Positions 11,877-20,351 of a stretch of 25,946 bases of DNA are shown in pieces. The DNA is from a virus. Location: positions 1 to 25,946 of the IMG/VR virus record IMGVR_UViG_3300030104_000004; one strand, 5' to 3'. Within the stretch, counting starts at the first letter, position 1; each line of letters starts with the position of its first letter. The notes below the pieces were generated by a model that saw only the letters and a list, made by a program, of their open reading frames with translations, searched no databases and was not told the origin of the DNA. The translations under genes and the position numbers were made by a program.

Positions 11877-14581
11877 TGTCAGTACAACTAATAGTATTCC
11901 CACAATATTTTGATGGCTCAACACCTTTAAGCTCACCATCTAATGAATTAGTAGTTGATGGTATTAATTTTAATCAAGTTAATACTTCTACTTCAACTCA
12001 AAGCGTTTCAGGTGCTTTGCCGCAAGCCTTTGTAAATACTTATTCTATTGGTTCATTTTCTCTTTTTGCTGTAAATACTTGGTATCGTTTTAGCGGTGTA
12101 GCTAGTGAAATAACGCAAAGTTCAGGTTCTTTAGCAATACCAATTAATACAGGTATAGTACAAAGATTATCTAACCTTATTTATGGAGCAACTTATGAAT
12201 TAACTATAAACGTAAATTCTAATACTACACAATTTACAGTTTACCAATATAAAGGCAGTCAGCTAATAAGCTCAAACGTAATAACAGGAACAGGCTTAAA
12301 GACTGTATCGTTTAATGCGAATTCAGTTGCTGATGTTATAGTAATTTATAGCGTAACTTCAGTTGTAGGAATAGCAGACGTTTCTTGTGTTTTATCTACA
12401 TCAACACCAAGCGGAATATTTACAGATTTAAGCAACGGACAAGTTATTTGCGACCTTTACGAAGATGAGGACATACCTCTAAGTCTTAGTGTAGATGACT
12501 TTAAAAATGTAGCAGAAAAAGTACAGTCTTATTCAAAGGCTTTTAACTTACCAGCTACAAAAAGAAACAATCAAATCTTTGACAATATTTTTGAAATAAC
12601 GAGAACTGATACAGGGCTTAATTTTAACCCTTATAAAAGAACTAAAGCTATTCTAAAACAAGATGGCTTTTTATTATTTGAAGGCTATTTAAGAATGCTT
12701 GATATATCAGACAAGTCAGGAGAAATAAGCTACAATGTAAACTTATATTCTGAAGTAGTTGCACTAGCTGATGTCTTAGGAGATAGAGCATTTTCTGAAT
12801 TAGATTTTTCAGAATTATCGCACGACTATAACAAGACTAATATAAAAAATAGTTGGAATGACTCAGGAACAGGAATAACTTATCTTAACGCTAGTACATC
12901 AGGTTTTAGAAATGCTTACAGTACTGTTAAATATCCTTTTGTAGATTGGACTCACGAACAACTTATAGGTGGTTCAACAGGAACAGGTGCTACAGTTGGA
13001 TATCCTGAATACACAGACTTAGGGCAAATCTTTAGACCTTTTATAAATATAAAGTATTTAATTGACAGAATATTTCAAGTAATACCTTTTACTTACGAAA
13101 GTGAATTTTTTAATACAGACGATTTTAAAAAATTGTATATGGACTTTAATTGGGGAGCTGAAGATTCTCCTGTAGAAATAGATAGCACACAATATACTGC
13201 AATTTATTGGTTTAATCAGGGTACAGGAGGAGTAGCAAATACAGCAACTACATCTTATAGTAATATGATATTAAATTCAAGCGCACCTTCTGGATTGAAT
13301 TTGATACCACCACCTAATTATGACACAAGTACGCATATAATAACCTCAACTGTAGTAAACGAAACTTATAATATAAATTATAGTTACCTAATAAAAAATA
13401 CAGATAGTTCGCCTAGAACAGTAGAATGTCAATGGCTGTATAATTCAACACCAATTAACTATTCAGGAGTTGTAACAATAGCAGCCGGTGACTTTTTTAA
13501 TTATACAGGGAATTTTACAAGAACAATGACAACTGTAGGAGATACTTTACAAGTACAGTTCAAAGCATCAGCAGGGAGTGTAGTAGAGCAAATGCAAACT
13601 AATATTGTAGCAGGTGCAGCTAATACAGGTGCTTGGGTTACTTTTAATGTAGGAGTAGCTGCTGTAACTAATAACACTATTTTACAAACGCTAAGAGGTG
13701 AACTTGGACAATGGGAGTTCTTAAAGGGATTAATGACAATGTTTAATTTAGTTACTTTGCCTGATGAAGATAATCCTAGTAATATAAAGATAGAACCTTA
13801 TTCAGATATATTTATAAATAACCCTAATAGTAAAGAGTTAGATTGGACAGAAAAAGTAGATGTTTCAGAAATGAAACTTGTACCTTTAACCGATTTAAAC
13901 AAAAAGACTATATTTAAGTTTGTAGAAGACGAAGACGACTATCCTTTTATGAATTACAAAAGACAAGTAGGCGGTCACTTATACGGAAGTAAACAATATG
14001 ACGCTTCAGAGTTTACAATCTTAGCAGGAGAAGACGAAATAATTGCAGAGCCTTTTGCAGCTACAGTTATAAAACCTTTAGAAACTATATACTCTGATTT
14101 AATAACACCAGCTCTTTATTCTATGAATGAAGACGAAACTACAGAAGGCTTTGAAAATAGCCCTAGAATAATGTTTAACAATGGAATAAAAACGATATTA
14201 GGTTCTTATTTTATTCCTGAACAAAACGGATTAGCTTCAGAAAACCTAGAAACCTTTTTGCAATTTAGTCATTTCTCTAACGTTTCACCACAAAGTGCGC
14301 CTAGTGTTAGAGACTTTCATTTTGGCGAATGCCAACTAATAGGAGGTATAGGTTCGCCTGTAAATAGTAATTTATTTAATCTATATTGGTTACCTTATTA
14401 CTCAGAGCTTTACAATCCTGATACTAGAATTATGACTCTTAAAGTAAATTTAAGTCCTTCTGATATTAATACGTTTAAATTTAACGATACAGTCTTTATC
14501 AAGAACAGAACATTCAGAGTTAACAAAATTGACTACAAACCTAACGACTTAGCAACTGTAGAATTTATACTTATACCGTAA
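11876..14581 (+). CDS. Large tail-tip / baseplate hub-like protein
   Basis: A 901-residue protein, the largest in the window. The first ~185 residues are a Ser/Thr-rich beta domain. The next part has DLYEDEDIPLSLSVDDFKNV and a following KAFNLPATKRNNQIFDNIFE, then FNPYKRTKAILKQDGFLLFE with GYLRMLDISDKSG. This resembles hub domains that fix the tail tip to the tube. The C-terminal ~250 residues include acidic segments and end in a small beta domain (TFKFNDTVFIKNRTFRVNKI). Size, position and fold type fit a Tal-like or tail-spike hub protein. TAATG-type overlaps join it to both neighbours. Confidence 0.68.
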   Translation: MSVQLIVFPQYFDGSTPLSSPSNELVVDGINFNQVNTSTSTQSVSGALPQAFVNTYSIGSFSLFAVNTWYRFSGVASEITQSSGSLAIPINTGIVQRLSNLIYGATYELTINVNSNTTQFTVYQYKGSQLISSNVITGTGLKTVSFNANSVADVIVIYSVTSVVGIADVSCVLSTSTPSGIFTDLSNGQVICDLYEDEDIPLSLSVDDFKNVAEKVQSYSKAFNLPATKRNNQIFDNIFEITRTDTGLNFNPYKRTKAILKQDGFLLFEGYLRMLDISDKSGEISYNVNLYSEVVALADVLGDRAFSELDFSELSHDYNKTNIKNSWNDSGTGITYLNASTSGFRNAYSTVKYPFVDWTHEQLIGGSTGTGATVGYPEYTDLGQIFRPFINIKYLIDRIFQVIPFTYESEFFNTDDFKKLYMDFNWGAEDSPVEIDSTQYTAIYWFNQGTGGVANTATTSYSNMILNSSAPSGLNLIPPPNYDTSTHIITSTVVNETYNINYSYLIKNTDSSPRTVECQWLYNSTPINYSGVVTIAAGDFFNYTGNFTRTMTTVGDTLQVQFKASAGSVVEQMQTNIVAGAANTGAWVTFNVGVAAVTNNTILQTLRGELGQWEFLKGLMTMFNLVTLPDEDNPSNIKIEPYSDIFINNPNSKELDWTEKVDVSEMKLVPLTDLNKKTIFKFVEDEDDYPFMNYKRQVGGHLYGSKQYDASEFTILAGEDEIIAEPFAATVIKPLETIYSDLITPALYSMNEDETTEGFENSPRIMFNNGIKTILGSYFIPEQNGLASENLETFLQFSHFSNVSPQSAPSVRDFHFGECQLIGGIGSPVNSNLFNLYWLPYYSELYNPDTRIMTLKVNLSPSDINTFKFNDTVFIKNRTFRVNKIDYKPNDLATVEFILIP

Positions 14582-15435
14582 TGAGCAAAATACCAACAAT
14601 ACCATATTTAACAGGCTTTGACGTAAAGCCATCTATCACTTCACCTACAGGGGTTGTAACTTTTACTGATGGGACAAATGAAATAATACCTAATCAATTA
14701 CAATGCGAGGCTTACGGATATACTTATAACAAAGCAGATGGAACTTGCTCAATATTTAGATTTAACTCAAATTTAGATAGAAGTTTTAGCAACGTAACTA
14801 ATAAACTACAGGGCGCAGGAAACACGACTGAAACAGGTACAAACAATACTTATATAATAGGTGAAAACAATACAGTAAAAGGTTTATCTAGAAATAACAT
14901 AGTAGTTGGAAATAATAACGAAATAGCAAACGGAGTAAATAATGCCAATGTCTATGGAACGAACGGAGAGGCTACAGCCGATAACTCTATAGTCTTAGGA
15001 GGTAACTTAGCTACAGACTTATTAGGCGAAAGGCAAAGCATACAAGTAATATACGGAATACAAACTACAAACGGAACAAATACTATAAGTTATCTTAACA
15101 ATACAACTGATAAACTCTTAGCAGTACCTGAAAACGCTATAATGTATTTTCACGCTGATGTAATAGCTGTAAGAGTAGGAGGAACAGGTACAGGGAATTT
15201 AGGTGATTATGCAAGTTGGGTAGAACGAGGAGTTATAATAAATGAAAGCGGCACGCTTAGTGTAAGTAGAGAGAGAGACGCAATAAAAAGCAACGGTACT
15301 GTTTCTAATTGGCAACCTACAGGAATAGCATCAGGAACTAACTTTGCTATGCGAGTAAGGGGAGCAACAAACGTGACAATAGAATGGTGCAGCAATATAA
15401 CATTCACACAAATTAAAACAGGGGTAGCACTTTAA
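14581..15435 (+). CDS. Tail fibre-like protein with YadA-type repeats
   Basis: A 284-residue protein immediately after the hub. The N-terminal ~80 residues should dock it; they contain a Cys pair (C42 and C56). Residues 88-141 carry about four irregular repeats of 14-17 residues (NNTYIIGENNTVKG, NNIVVGNNNEIANG, NNANVYGTNGEATA, DNSIVLGG). They match the left-handed roll of YadA-type trimeric adhesin heads. The C-terminal ~135 residues form a beta-rich domain, a likely receptor-binding tip. Trimeric fibre function is inferred from the repeats and position. An 11-nt A-rich gap separates it from the tape measure gene. Confidence 0.7.
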   Translation: MSKIPTIPYLTGFDVKPSITSPTGVVTFTDGTNEIIPNQLQCEAYGYTYNKADGTCSIFRFNSNLDRSFSNVTNKLQGAGNTTETGTNNTYIIGENNTVKGLSRNNIVVGNNNEIANGVNNANVYGTNGEATADNSIVLGGNLATDLLGERQSIQVIYGIQTTNGTNTISYLNNTTDKLLAVPENAIMYFHADVIAVRVGGTGTGNLGDYASWVERGVIINESGTLSVSRERDAIKSNGTVSNWQPTGIASGTNFAMRVRGATNVTIEWCSNITFTQIKTGVAL

Positions 15436-15446
15436 AAAATATAGTT

Positions 15447-17012
15447 ATGGCAAACATGAACGAAAATATAAATATAAACGTCAACTCTAATGTAGGAGAT
15501 GTAGCAAAAGACACAAAAAACGCAGCGGCTGAATTTAAAGTTATGGGCGTTTCCCTTAATGGAATAAAAAAAGGTTTTGCTTCAGCAGCAACAACTGCAA
15601 AAGGGATGTTCGGCTCAATCAAAGCTGGTATAATTTCTTCTGGAGTTGGCGCATTTGTACTTTTAGTTGGTACTTTGATTGCTTACTTTAAAAGTACTAA
15701 GGAAGGTGCTGAAAAGTTAGAAAGAGTTATGGCTGGGTTTGGCGCAGTAATTAGCGTTATTACTGATAGATTATCTGATTTCGGTAAAGTAATAGTTAGT
15801 GCTTTTGAAAACCCACAACAAGCAATAGCTGATTTATGGCAAGCTATAAAGACTAATTTACTTAATAGAGTTGAAGGAATAGTTGATGCCTTTAGCTATT
15901 TAGGTAAAACTATAAAGTCTGCATTATCTTTAGATTTTGACGAAATGAAGGAAAACGCTGCAGGGTTTGGCGAAAGTATAGTGCAAGTAGCAACAGGAGT
16001 AGATGACTTAACGGGAAAAATGGCTGAAGGGTTTAAGTCTTTAGGTGAGGAAATAAACAATGACGTAACTGCTATAATGGCATTAAAGAAAAGGACGCAA
16101 GAGTTAAGGCAAACAGAAAATGATTTTGCAAAAGATAGAGCAAAGACAAGACAAGAAATACAAAAGGCTAGACTAGAAGCGTTAGATGAAAGTAAAACAC
16201 AAGAAGAAAGACTTGCAGCTCTTCAAAAAGCAAACGACTTAGAATTAGAGACAACTGCTGCTGCTATAGAATTACAAAAAAAGAAGATAGCAATACAAGC
16301 GGAAACTATGGACTTGTCTAAAAATTTGCAAGAAGACGAAGACGCTTTAGTTGCACTAGAAGTTGAATTAATAAATTTAAAAACTCAATCTTTTCAAACT
16401 CAGAAACGACTTGCTACTGAAATGGAAACTCTGACAAATGAAATGAGGGCAAATGAAAAAGCAAAACTAAAAGAAGAAGCAGACGCTAGAAAAAAAGCAG
16501 CAGATGACGAGATAAAAGAAGCAAAAAGAGTAGCTAAGGAAAAAGAAGACATTGCAAAGGCAGTTGAAAGTGCAAAAGAAGCATTAATAAAGAAAGGGTT
16601 TGGAATAGCTGCTTCTTTGGCAGGAGAAAACACTGCATTGTCAAAAGGAGTAGCAGCCGCACAAGTTGTTTATAATACGCAACAAGCAGTAATGGCGGCA
16701 ATGGGAGCAACTTCTGTAGCTGACAAATTATTGCCTTACCCTTTAAGACTTGCAAACGCTATAGGTGCAGGGGTAATGGGAGCACAAGCATTAAGTAAGA
16801 TTATGTCTACAAACCCAAGCGGAGCAGGAGCTGGGGGCGGTTCTGTTTCAGCACCTGCAACACCTTCAACACCTGCACCACAAATGATGTCAGGAGCTTT
16901 TGATTTATCAGGCGGAATAGAACCTGAGCCAATGAAAGCGTTTGTAGTAACGGACGAAATGACTAATAGTCAGAACCAATTAGCCAATATTAGAAGAAGG
17001 GCTACAATATAG
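15447..17012 (+). CDS. Tail tape measure protein
   Basis: A 521-residue protein of tape-measure design. The N-terminal part has Ala/Lys-rich helices, then a hydrophobic stretch (GAFVLLVGTLIAYF, about residues 68-81) that could cross a membrane. Residues ~200-390 are a long, highly charged coiled coil (many Lys-Glu-Ala). Next is an Ala/Gly-rich region with hydrophobic helices, then a Pro/Ala linker. The C-terminal segment is FVVTDEMTNSQNQLANIRRR. I associate that ending with tape measure proteins of these phages. The protein sets tail length and aids DNA entry. It is short for the family, which would imply a short siphovirus tail. It is the last gene of the tail block. Confidence 0.78.
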   Translation: MANMNENININVNSNVGDVAKDTKNAAAEFKVMGVSLNGIKKGFASAATTAKGMFGSIKAGIISSGVGAFVLLVGTLIAYFKSTKEGAEKLERVMAGFGAVISVITDRLSDFGKVIVSAFENPQQAIADLWQAIKTNLLNRVEGIVDAFSYLGKTIKSALSLDFDEMKENAAGFGESIVQVATGVDDLTGKMAEGFKSLGEEINNDVTAIMALKKRTQELRQTENDFAKDRAKTRQEIQKARLEALDESKTQEERLAALQKANDLELETTAAAIELQKKKIAIQAETMDLSKNLQEDEDALVALEVELINLKTQSFQTQKRLATEMETLTNEMRANEKAKLKEEADARKKAADDEIKEAKRVAKEKEDIAKAVESAKEALIKKGFGIAASLAGENTALSKGVAAAQVVYNTQQAVMAAMGATSVADKLLPYPLRLANAIGAGVMGAQALSKIMSTNPSGAGAGGGSVSAPATPSTPAPQMMSGAFDLSGGIEPEPMKAFVVTDEMTNSQNQLANIRRRATI

Positions 17013-17059
17013 CTATTAAGTGTTTTAAAGCGTTCTAAGGCGTTTTTAATCACTTATAG
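17013..17059 (+). repeat. Imperfect hairpin after the tape measure gene
   Basis: Directly after the stop codon, CTA(T)TAAGTG pairs with CACTTATAG, with one bulged T. Inside it TTAAA pairs with TTTAA around a loop holding two copies of GCGTT. No T tract follows, so this may be an mRNA 3'-end or processing structure rather than an intrinsic terminator. Confidence 0.35.
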
Positions 17060-17170
17060 TATATTACTATTAAAAACAATATAAAATTAAAACACTAGAT
17101 ATAGCCTAGCAAACTTAAAAATATTATGTTAAATAACAAAAAAACAAAAATCAAACAAATACTAACTAAA

Positions 17171-17183
17171 TATATTATATAAT
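17171..17183 (+). promoter_or_regulatory. Weaker relative of the phage promoter-like motif
   Basis: TATATTATATAAT contains TATTATATA (17173-17181), nine of the 11 core bases, and ends 0-1 nt before the ATG at 17184. It lacks the leading TC. Its position before the head module matches the other copies, but AT-rich sequence could produce it by chance. Confidence 0.3.
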
Positions 17184-17897
17184 ATGCCATGCGAAAAATG
17201 TCAAAACGGGAAATATAAATGGGGAAAGACAGGAAGCTGCACTTACGACTCAGTTGCTGAATGTGAAGAAGCCAATAAAGACTATTACGAAAAAACTACA
17301 TCTATTGTTGAGCTGGTAATTTCTGACGATTCAGAAGAACTAGCTATTGACGCAATTAGTTTGGTTACTTCACCTGCAATAGAACAAGACTTTGTTTACT
17401 TTGGAAAAGAAAAGAACAACTTAACATTTGCAAAAGTAGACGAGGAGAAAAGAATGCTCGTTTCACCAGCTTTAATTCCTAACAAGCAAATATTCAGACA
17501 TAACCCAAACACAGACTCAGACTACTATGTTTACTTTAGCCCTGAAACAGTACGTAAGGCGTCTGAACTTTATTTAAAACACAACAACCACCATAAAGCT
17601 ACATACCAACATCAAGATAGAGTTAGCGGAGTTCTAACAGTTGAAAGTTGGATTAAGGAAGGTGATATGGACAAGTCTAAGTTATACGGTTACGACCTCC
17701 CTAACGGAACTTGGTTTGTAAAAATGAAAATAGAAAATGACGAGCTTTGGAATAAGATAAAAGAAGGCGAACTTAAAGGCTTATCAATTGAAGGCTACTT
17801 TACGGACAAGATGGAACAAATGTCACAAAAAGCACCAACAAACGAAGAAATCTTATCGGCACTAAACGAAATAATTAGACAAAATCAAACAAAGTAA
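17184..17897 (+). CDS. XkdF-like prohead serine protease
   Basis: A 237-residue protein of the XkdF-like phage protease group (Pfam PF14550-like), which trims capsid and scaffold during head maturation. The N-terminal ~35 residues form a separate Cys module (C3, C6, C19, C27; CEKCQNGKYKWGKTGSC) that may bind metal. The protease core starts near residue 40. It includes VSPALIPNKQIFRHNP (93-108), the His-rich HHKATYQHQDRVSG (136-149) and GLSIEGYF (199-206). H143 and S201 are the likely catalytic pair; this is inferred from family layout. The gene follows a 171-nt gap and begins the head module, upstream of scaffold-like and capsid genes as expected. Confidence 0.8.
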   Translation: MPCEKCQNGKYKWGKTGSCTYDSVAECEEANKDYYEKTTSIVELVISDDSEELAIDAISLVTSPAIEQDFVYFGKEKNNLTFAKVDEEKRMLVSPALIPNKQIFRHNPNTDSDYYVYFSPETVRKASELYLKHNNHHKATYQHQDRVSGVLTVESWIKEGDMDKSKLYGYDLPNGTWFVKMKIENDELWNKIKEGELKGLSIEGYFTDKMEQMSQKAPTNEEILSALNEIIRQNQTK

Positions 17898-17903
17898 TAG
17901 TTT

Positions 17904-17917
17904 ATCTATTATATAGT
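17904..17917 (+). promoter_or_regulatory. Phage promoter-like motif, copy 3
   Basis: ATCTATTATATAGT with the 11-nt core at 17905-17915, just after the protease stop and 29 nt before the scaffold-like gene at 17947. This spacing leaves room for a normal leader. The position would give the scaffold and capsid genes their own strong transcription. Confidence 0.55.
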
Positions 17918-17946
17918 ACAAACACTAATAAAACTAAAAAGAAATT

Positions 17947-18657
17947 ATGGACATTAAAGAACAAATCTTAGTAGCTCTAGGTCTTAACAAAGAATCTACA
18001 ATTAAGTTAGAGTGGCAAGCAAAAAGCGAGGATGGAACAATTTTCGTTTCAACTGCTGACGAATTAGAAGCAGGTGTAGACATTTCAGTTTTAACTGAAG
18101 ATGGAACTACAATTTTATTACCTGTTGGGACGTATAAGACTGATACAGGCGTATCTTTCAGGGTTGAGGAAGAAGGTATCGTAGCTGAAGTTATTGAATC
18201 TGAAACTGAAGAAGTAGATACAGTTGAAGAAGAAGATCTTGCAGAAGAAACAGTATTGGCAGACGAAGACGAAAAAGAAGATTATGACGAAGAAGCTGAC
18301 GTTGCAGATTGGAAGGGTATGGAGAAACGAATTGAAAACCTAGAAATTGCAGTAGCTAAACTTAAAGAAGAAAAAGTTGGAGGTGATGACGAAGTTGAAG
18401 AAATGTCTGAAGAAACAGAAGAACCATCTACAAACCCTAAGTCTATAAAAACTACAGAAGTAGTTGAGTTTTCAGCAGAAGATGAATTGACTAAATTAAA
18501 AGAAGAAAACGAAAGATTAAAAACTGAGTTAGCTTCACAACCAGCTTCAGCTCCTTTAGATGTAAATAAATTTAGCTCAGACAGAAAACCTGTATCTAGA
18601 GCGGAATACAATAAAATGACAAGAAGGGAAAAATTTTTACACGATTTAAATAAATAA
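17947..18657 (+). CDS. Capsid scaffold-like protein
   Basis: A 236-residue, strongly acidic protein. An N-terminal small domain (residues 1-80) with beta character is followed by a Glu/Asp-rich disordered stretch (about 80-120). Two coiled-coil segments come next (MEKRIENLEIAVAKLKEEK and EDELTKLKEENERLKTEL). The basic C-terminus (SRAEYNKMTRREKFLHDLNK) probably contacts the capsid protein. Size, acidity, coiled coils and position directly before the capsid gene fit a scaffold that the protease upstream removes. The first domain may also be a decoration-type fold. No family name is certain. Confidence 0.7.
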   Translation: MDIKEQILVALGLNKESTIKLEWQAKSEDGTIFVSTADELEAGVDISVLTEDGTTILLPVGTYKTDTGVSFRVEEEGIVAEVIESETEEVDTVEEEDLAEETVLADEDEKEDYDEEADVADWKGMEKRIENLEIAVAKLKEEKVGGDDEVEEMSEETEEPSTNPKSIKTTEVVEFSAEDELTKLKEENERLKTELASQPASAPLDVNKFSSDRKPVSRAEYNKMTRREKFLHDLNK

Positions 18658-18681
18658 AATAATAACTTAAAAAACAAAAAC

Positions 18682-19596
18682 ATGGCTTTTACAACGACAA
18701 GCAATTTTTCAGGAAAGGCGGCTGGATTCTACATTTCAGCAGCTTTAAAACAAGCAAATTCATTAGAATACTTAACTCTTATTGAGAACATTAAGTATAA
18801 GTCTAACATTCAAAGAATGGCAGGCTCAGGAGTAGTTGCTGACGCTACTTGCGACTTTACAGACGCAGGTACTTTAGCACTTACAGAAAAAGTATTAGAA
18901 CCTAAAAATCTACAAATTAATCTTGACTTATGTAAGTCTACTCTCTTAGACTCATGGGAGGCTTTACAAATGAGAGCAGGAGCAGGCGCACCACCTCCAG
19001 CATCTTTTGATGACTATGTAATTTCTTACATGGGTGAAATCATAGCACAAGCAACTGAGGAAAGTATTTGGGAGGGAACAGCAGTAGCAGGGAAATTCAA
19101 TGGTTTCTTAGGTGCAGCTACAGGTCTTTTATTACCAGGAGTTGACGCAACAGTTGTTCAATCTTCAGCATCAGCTGCTTATACAGCAGGTAACATCATC
19201 GCTAACTTACAAACTTTAACTTCTGACATGGCAGCTAACATTTCTGCTGTTTTAAGAAAAGAAGACTTACACATCTACATGAGTCCTAAGACTTACGCTC
19301 TATATGTATCAGCAGTATCTACTTTAGGATATGTTAACGCTTATAACATGAACGGAGACTATGCACCTGTATTTGAAGGGTACAAAATCGCTGTATGTAA
19401 CGGAATGGCCGACAATCAAGTAGTAGCAGCAGAAAAGTCTAACATGTTCTTCGGTACTGACCTTTTAAGTGACGCTACTAGAATCACTTTGATGGACATG
19501 GCTGCTTTAGACGGAAGCGACAATATGAGATTAGTAGCTCGTTATTCAGCAGGTGTTCAAACAGGAGTTGGAGCTGATATCGTAAGACAATCATAA
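18682..19596 (+). CDS. Major capsid protein (HK97-type fold likely)
   Basis: A 304-residue protein in the position and size of a major capsid protein. The N-terminal ~70 residues are helical with hydrophobic and polar alternation. A long P-domain-like region includes LQINLDLCKSTLLDSWEALQ and EIIAQATEESIWEGT. The C-terminal part reads RLVARYSAGVQTGVGADIVR. Base composition is less AT-extreme and the frame uses more codons such as GAC, GTA and GCT, as expected for a highly expressed gene. It is flanked by the scaffold-like gene upstream and a stable hairpin downstream. HK97 fold is inferred; no structure was computed. Confidence 0.82.
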   Translation: MAFTTTSNFSGKAAGFYISAALKQANSLEYLTLIENIKYKSNIQRMAGSGVVADATCDFTDAGTLALTEKVLEPKNLQINLDLCKSTLLDSWEALQMRAGAGAPPPASFDDYVISYMGEIIAQATEESIWEGTAVAGKFNGFLGAATGLLLPGVDATVVQSSASAAYTAGNIIANLQTLTSDMAANISAVLRKEDLHIYMSPKTYALYVSAVSTLGYVNAYNMNGDYAPVFEGYKIAVCNGMADNQVVAAEKSNMFFGTDLLSDATRITLMDMAALDGSDNMRLVARYSAGVQTGVGADIVRQS

Positions 19597-19611
19597 TAAA
19601 ATAAATTATAC

Positions 19612-19639
19612 GGAAGGAGGGGGTAAAACCCTTCCTCCC
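19612..19639 (+). terminator. GC-rich hairpin downstream of the capsid gene
   Basis: GGAGGGGG-TAAAA-CCC-TT-CCTCC forms a stable GC-rich hairpin with a 5-nt loop and a TT bulge. An alternative GGAAGG/CCTTCC pairing is also possible. It is the most GC-rich short element in an AT-rich gap of 65 nt. No real T tract follows, so it may be a partial terminator or protect the capsid mRNA 3' end. Confidence 0.6.
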
Positions 19640-19661
19640 TTAACCTAAAACATAAAATATC

Positions 19662-20246
19662 ATGGCTTGCATAGCACTTACGAAGGGGAGGGGACTCGAC
19701 TGCTCAAGAATCAGCGGCGGGATAAAAAATATTTATTTCGGAGTTTACGACCAATTTACAGCACCATTAACAACAGTAGGAATAGTCCAAGCAAATGGAG
19801 AAATTTCAGACATTGAAATGGCTTCATCAACAGGACTTTACAGATATACTACACCTCTAGGCGTAGCTAGTCTTTCAGAAACAATTACAGGAAGTAAAGA
19901 AAACGGAACTATTTTTTATACACCAACTGTAACAGTAATACTTAACAGACTAACAAAAGAAGACCAAAATCAAATTAAATTACTAGGTCAGACAAAACTT
20001 GTTATTTTCTGTGAATTAAATGCAACTTTAGCAAACGGACATAATGTAATTGTAGGGCTAGGAGTAACTAACGGAATGGAACTTAATGCAGGTACTATTG
20101 ATTCTGGAGCTGCTTTCGGAGACAGGAACGGTTACACTCTTACATTCGACGGAATGGAGCCAATTCCTTTCCCAATGGTCGCAGATTATACAACTAATCC
20201 TTTTGACAATGGGGCGTTTACAAATGTTTCAATAACTACATCTTAA
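19662..20246 (+). CDS. Probable major tail (tube) protein
   Basis: A 194-residue beta-rich protein with few charged residues. The C-terminal half includes LGVTNGMELNAGTIDSGAAF then GDRNGYTLTFDGMEPIPFPM, a pattern I associate with tail tube subunits of Bacteroidota siphophages. The N-terminus has two Cys (MACIALTKGRGLDC). Its size is right for a tube subunit. It stands alone between the capsid hairpin and a strong terminator, which suggests high and separately set expression. A head decoration or other virion role remains possible. Confidence 0.6.
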   Translation: MACIALTKGRGLDCSRISGGIKNIYFGVYDQFTAPLTTVGIVQANGEISDIEMASSTGLYRYTTPLGVASLSETITGSKENGTIFYTPTVTVILNRLTKEDQNQIKLLGQTKLVIFCELNATLANGHNVIVGLGVTNGMELNAGTIDSGAAFGDRNGYTLTFDGMEPIPFPMVADYTTNPFDNGAFTNVSITTS

Positions 20247-20271
20247 TTAGTTTTCTTATATATTCTTGATT

Positions 20272-20302
20272 GAGGGGTGCTTAGGCACTCCTTTTTCTTT
20301 TT
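20272..20302 (+). terminator. Rho-independent terminator
   Basis: GGGGTGC pairs with GCACTCC (7 bp, one G-U) around a TTAG loop (20281-20284), followed by TTTTTCTTTTT at 20292-20302. This is a textbook intrinsic terminator 26 nt after the stop of the probable tail tube gene. Promoter-like motif copy 4 follows within 25 nt. Confidence 0.85.
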
Positions 20303-20324
20303 AAAGCAAATAAATTCAAAGAAT

Positions 20325-20338
20325 TTCTATTATATACT
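20325..20338 (+). promoter_or_regulatory. Phage promoter-like motif, copy 4
   Basis: TTCTATTATATACT, identical to copy 1, with the core at 20326-20336. It lies between the terminator and the ATG at 20352 (13-nt gap). The terminator-then-motif order is the strongest positional argument that this motif is a promoter. Confidence 0.65.
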
Positions 20339-20351
20339 AGACAAACTAACT

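Noticed and set aside
17126-17182. An 18-codon ORF before the protease gene.
   Set aside because: Lys/Asn/Ile-rich sequence of a kind expected by chance in this very AT-rich gap. A leader peptide is possible but unsupported.
18282-18704. A 140-codon minus-strand frame opposite the scaffold-like gene.
   Set aside because: The Ser-rich composition mirrors the Glu/Lys coiled coil on the + strand, and no promoter or overlap supports it.
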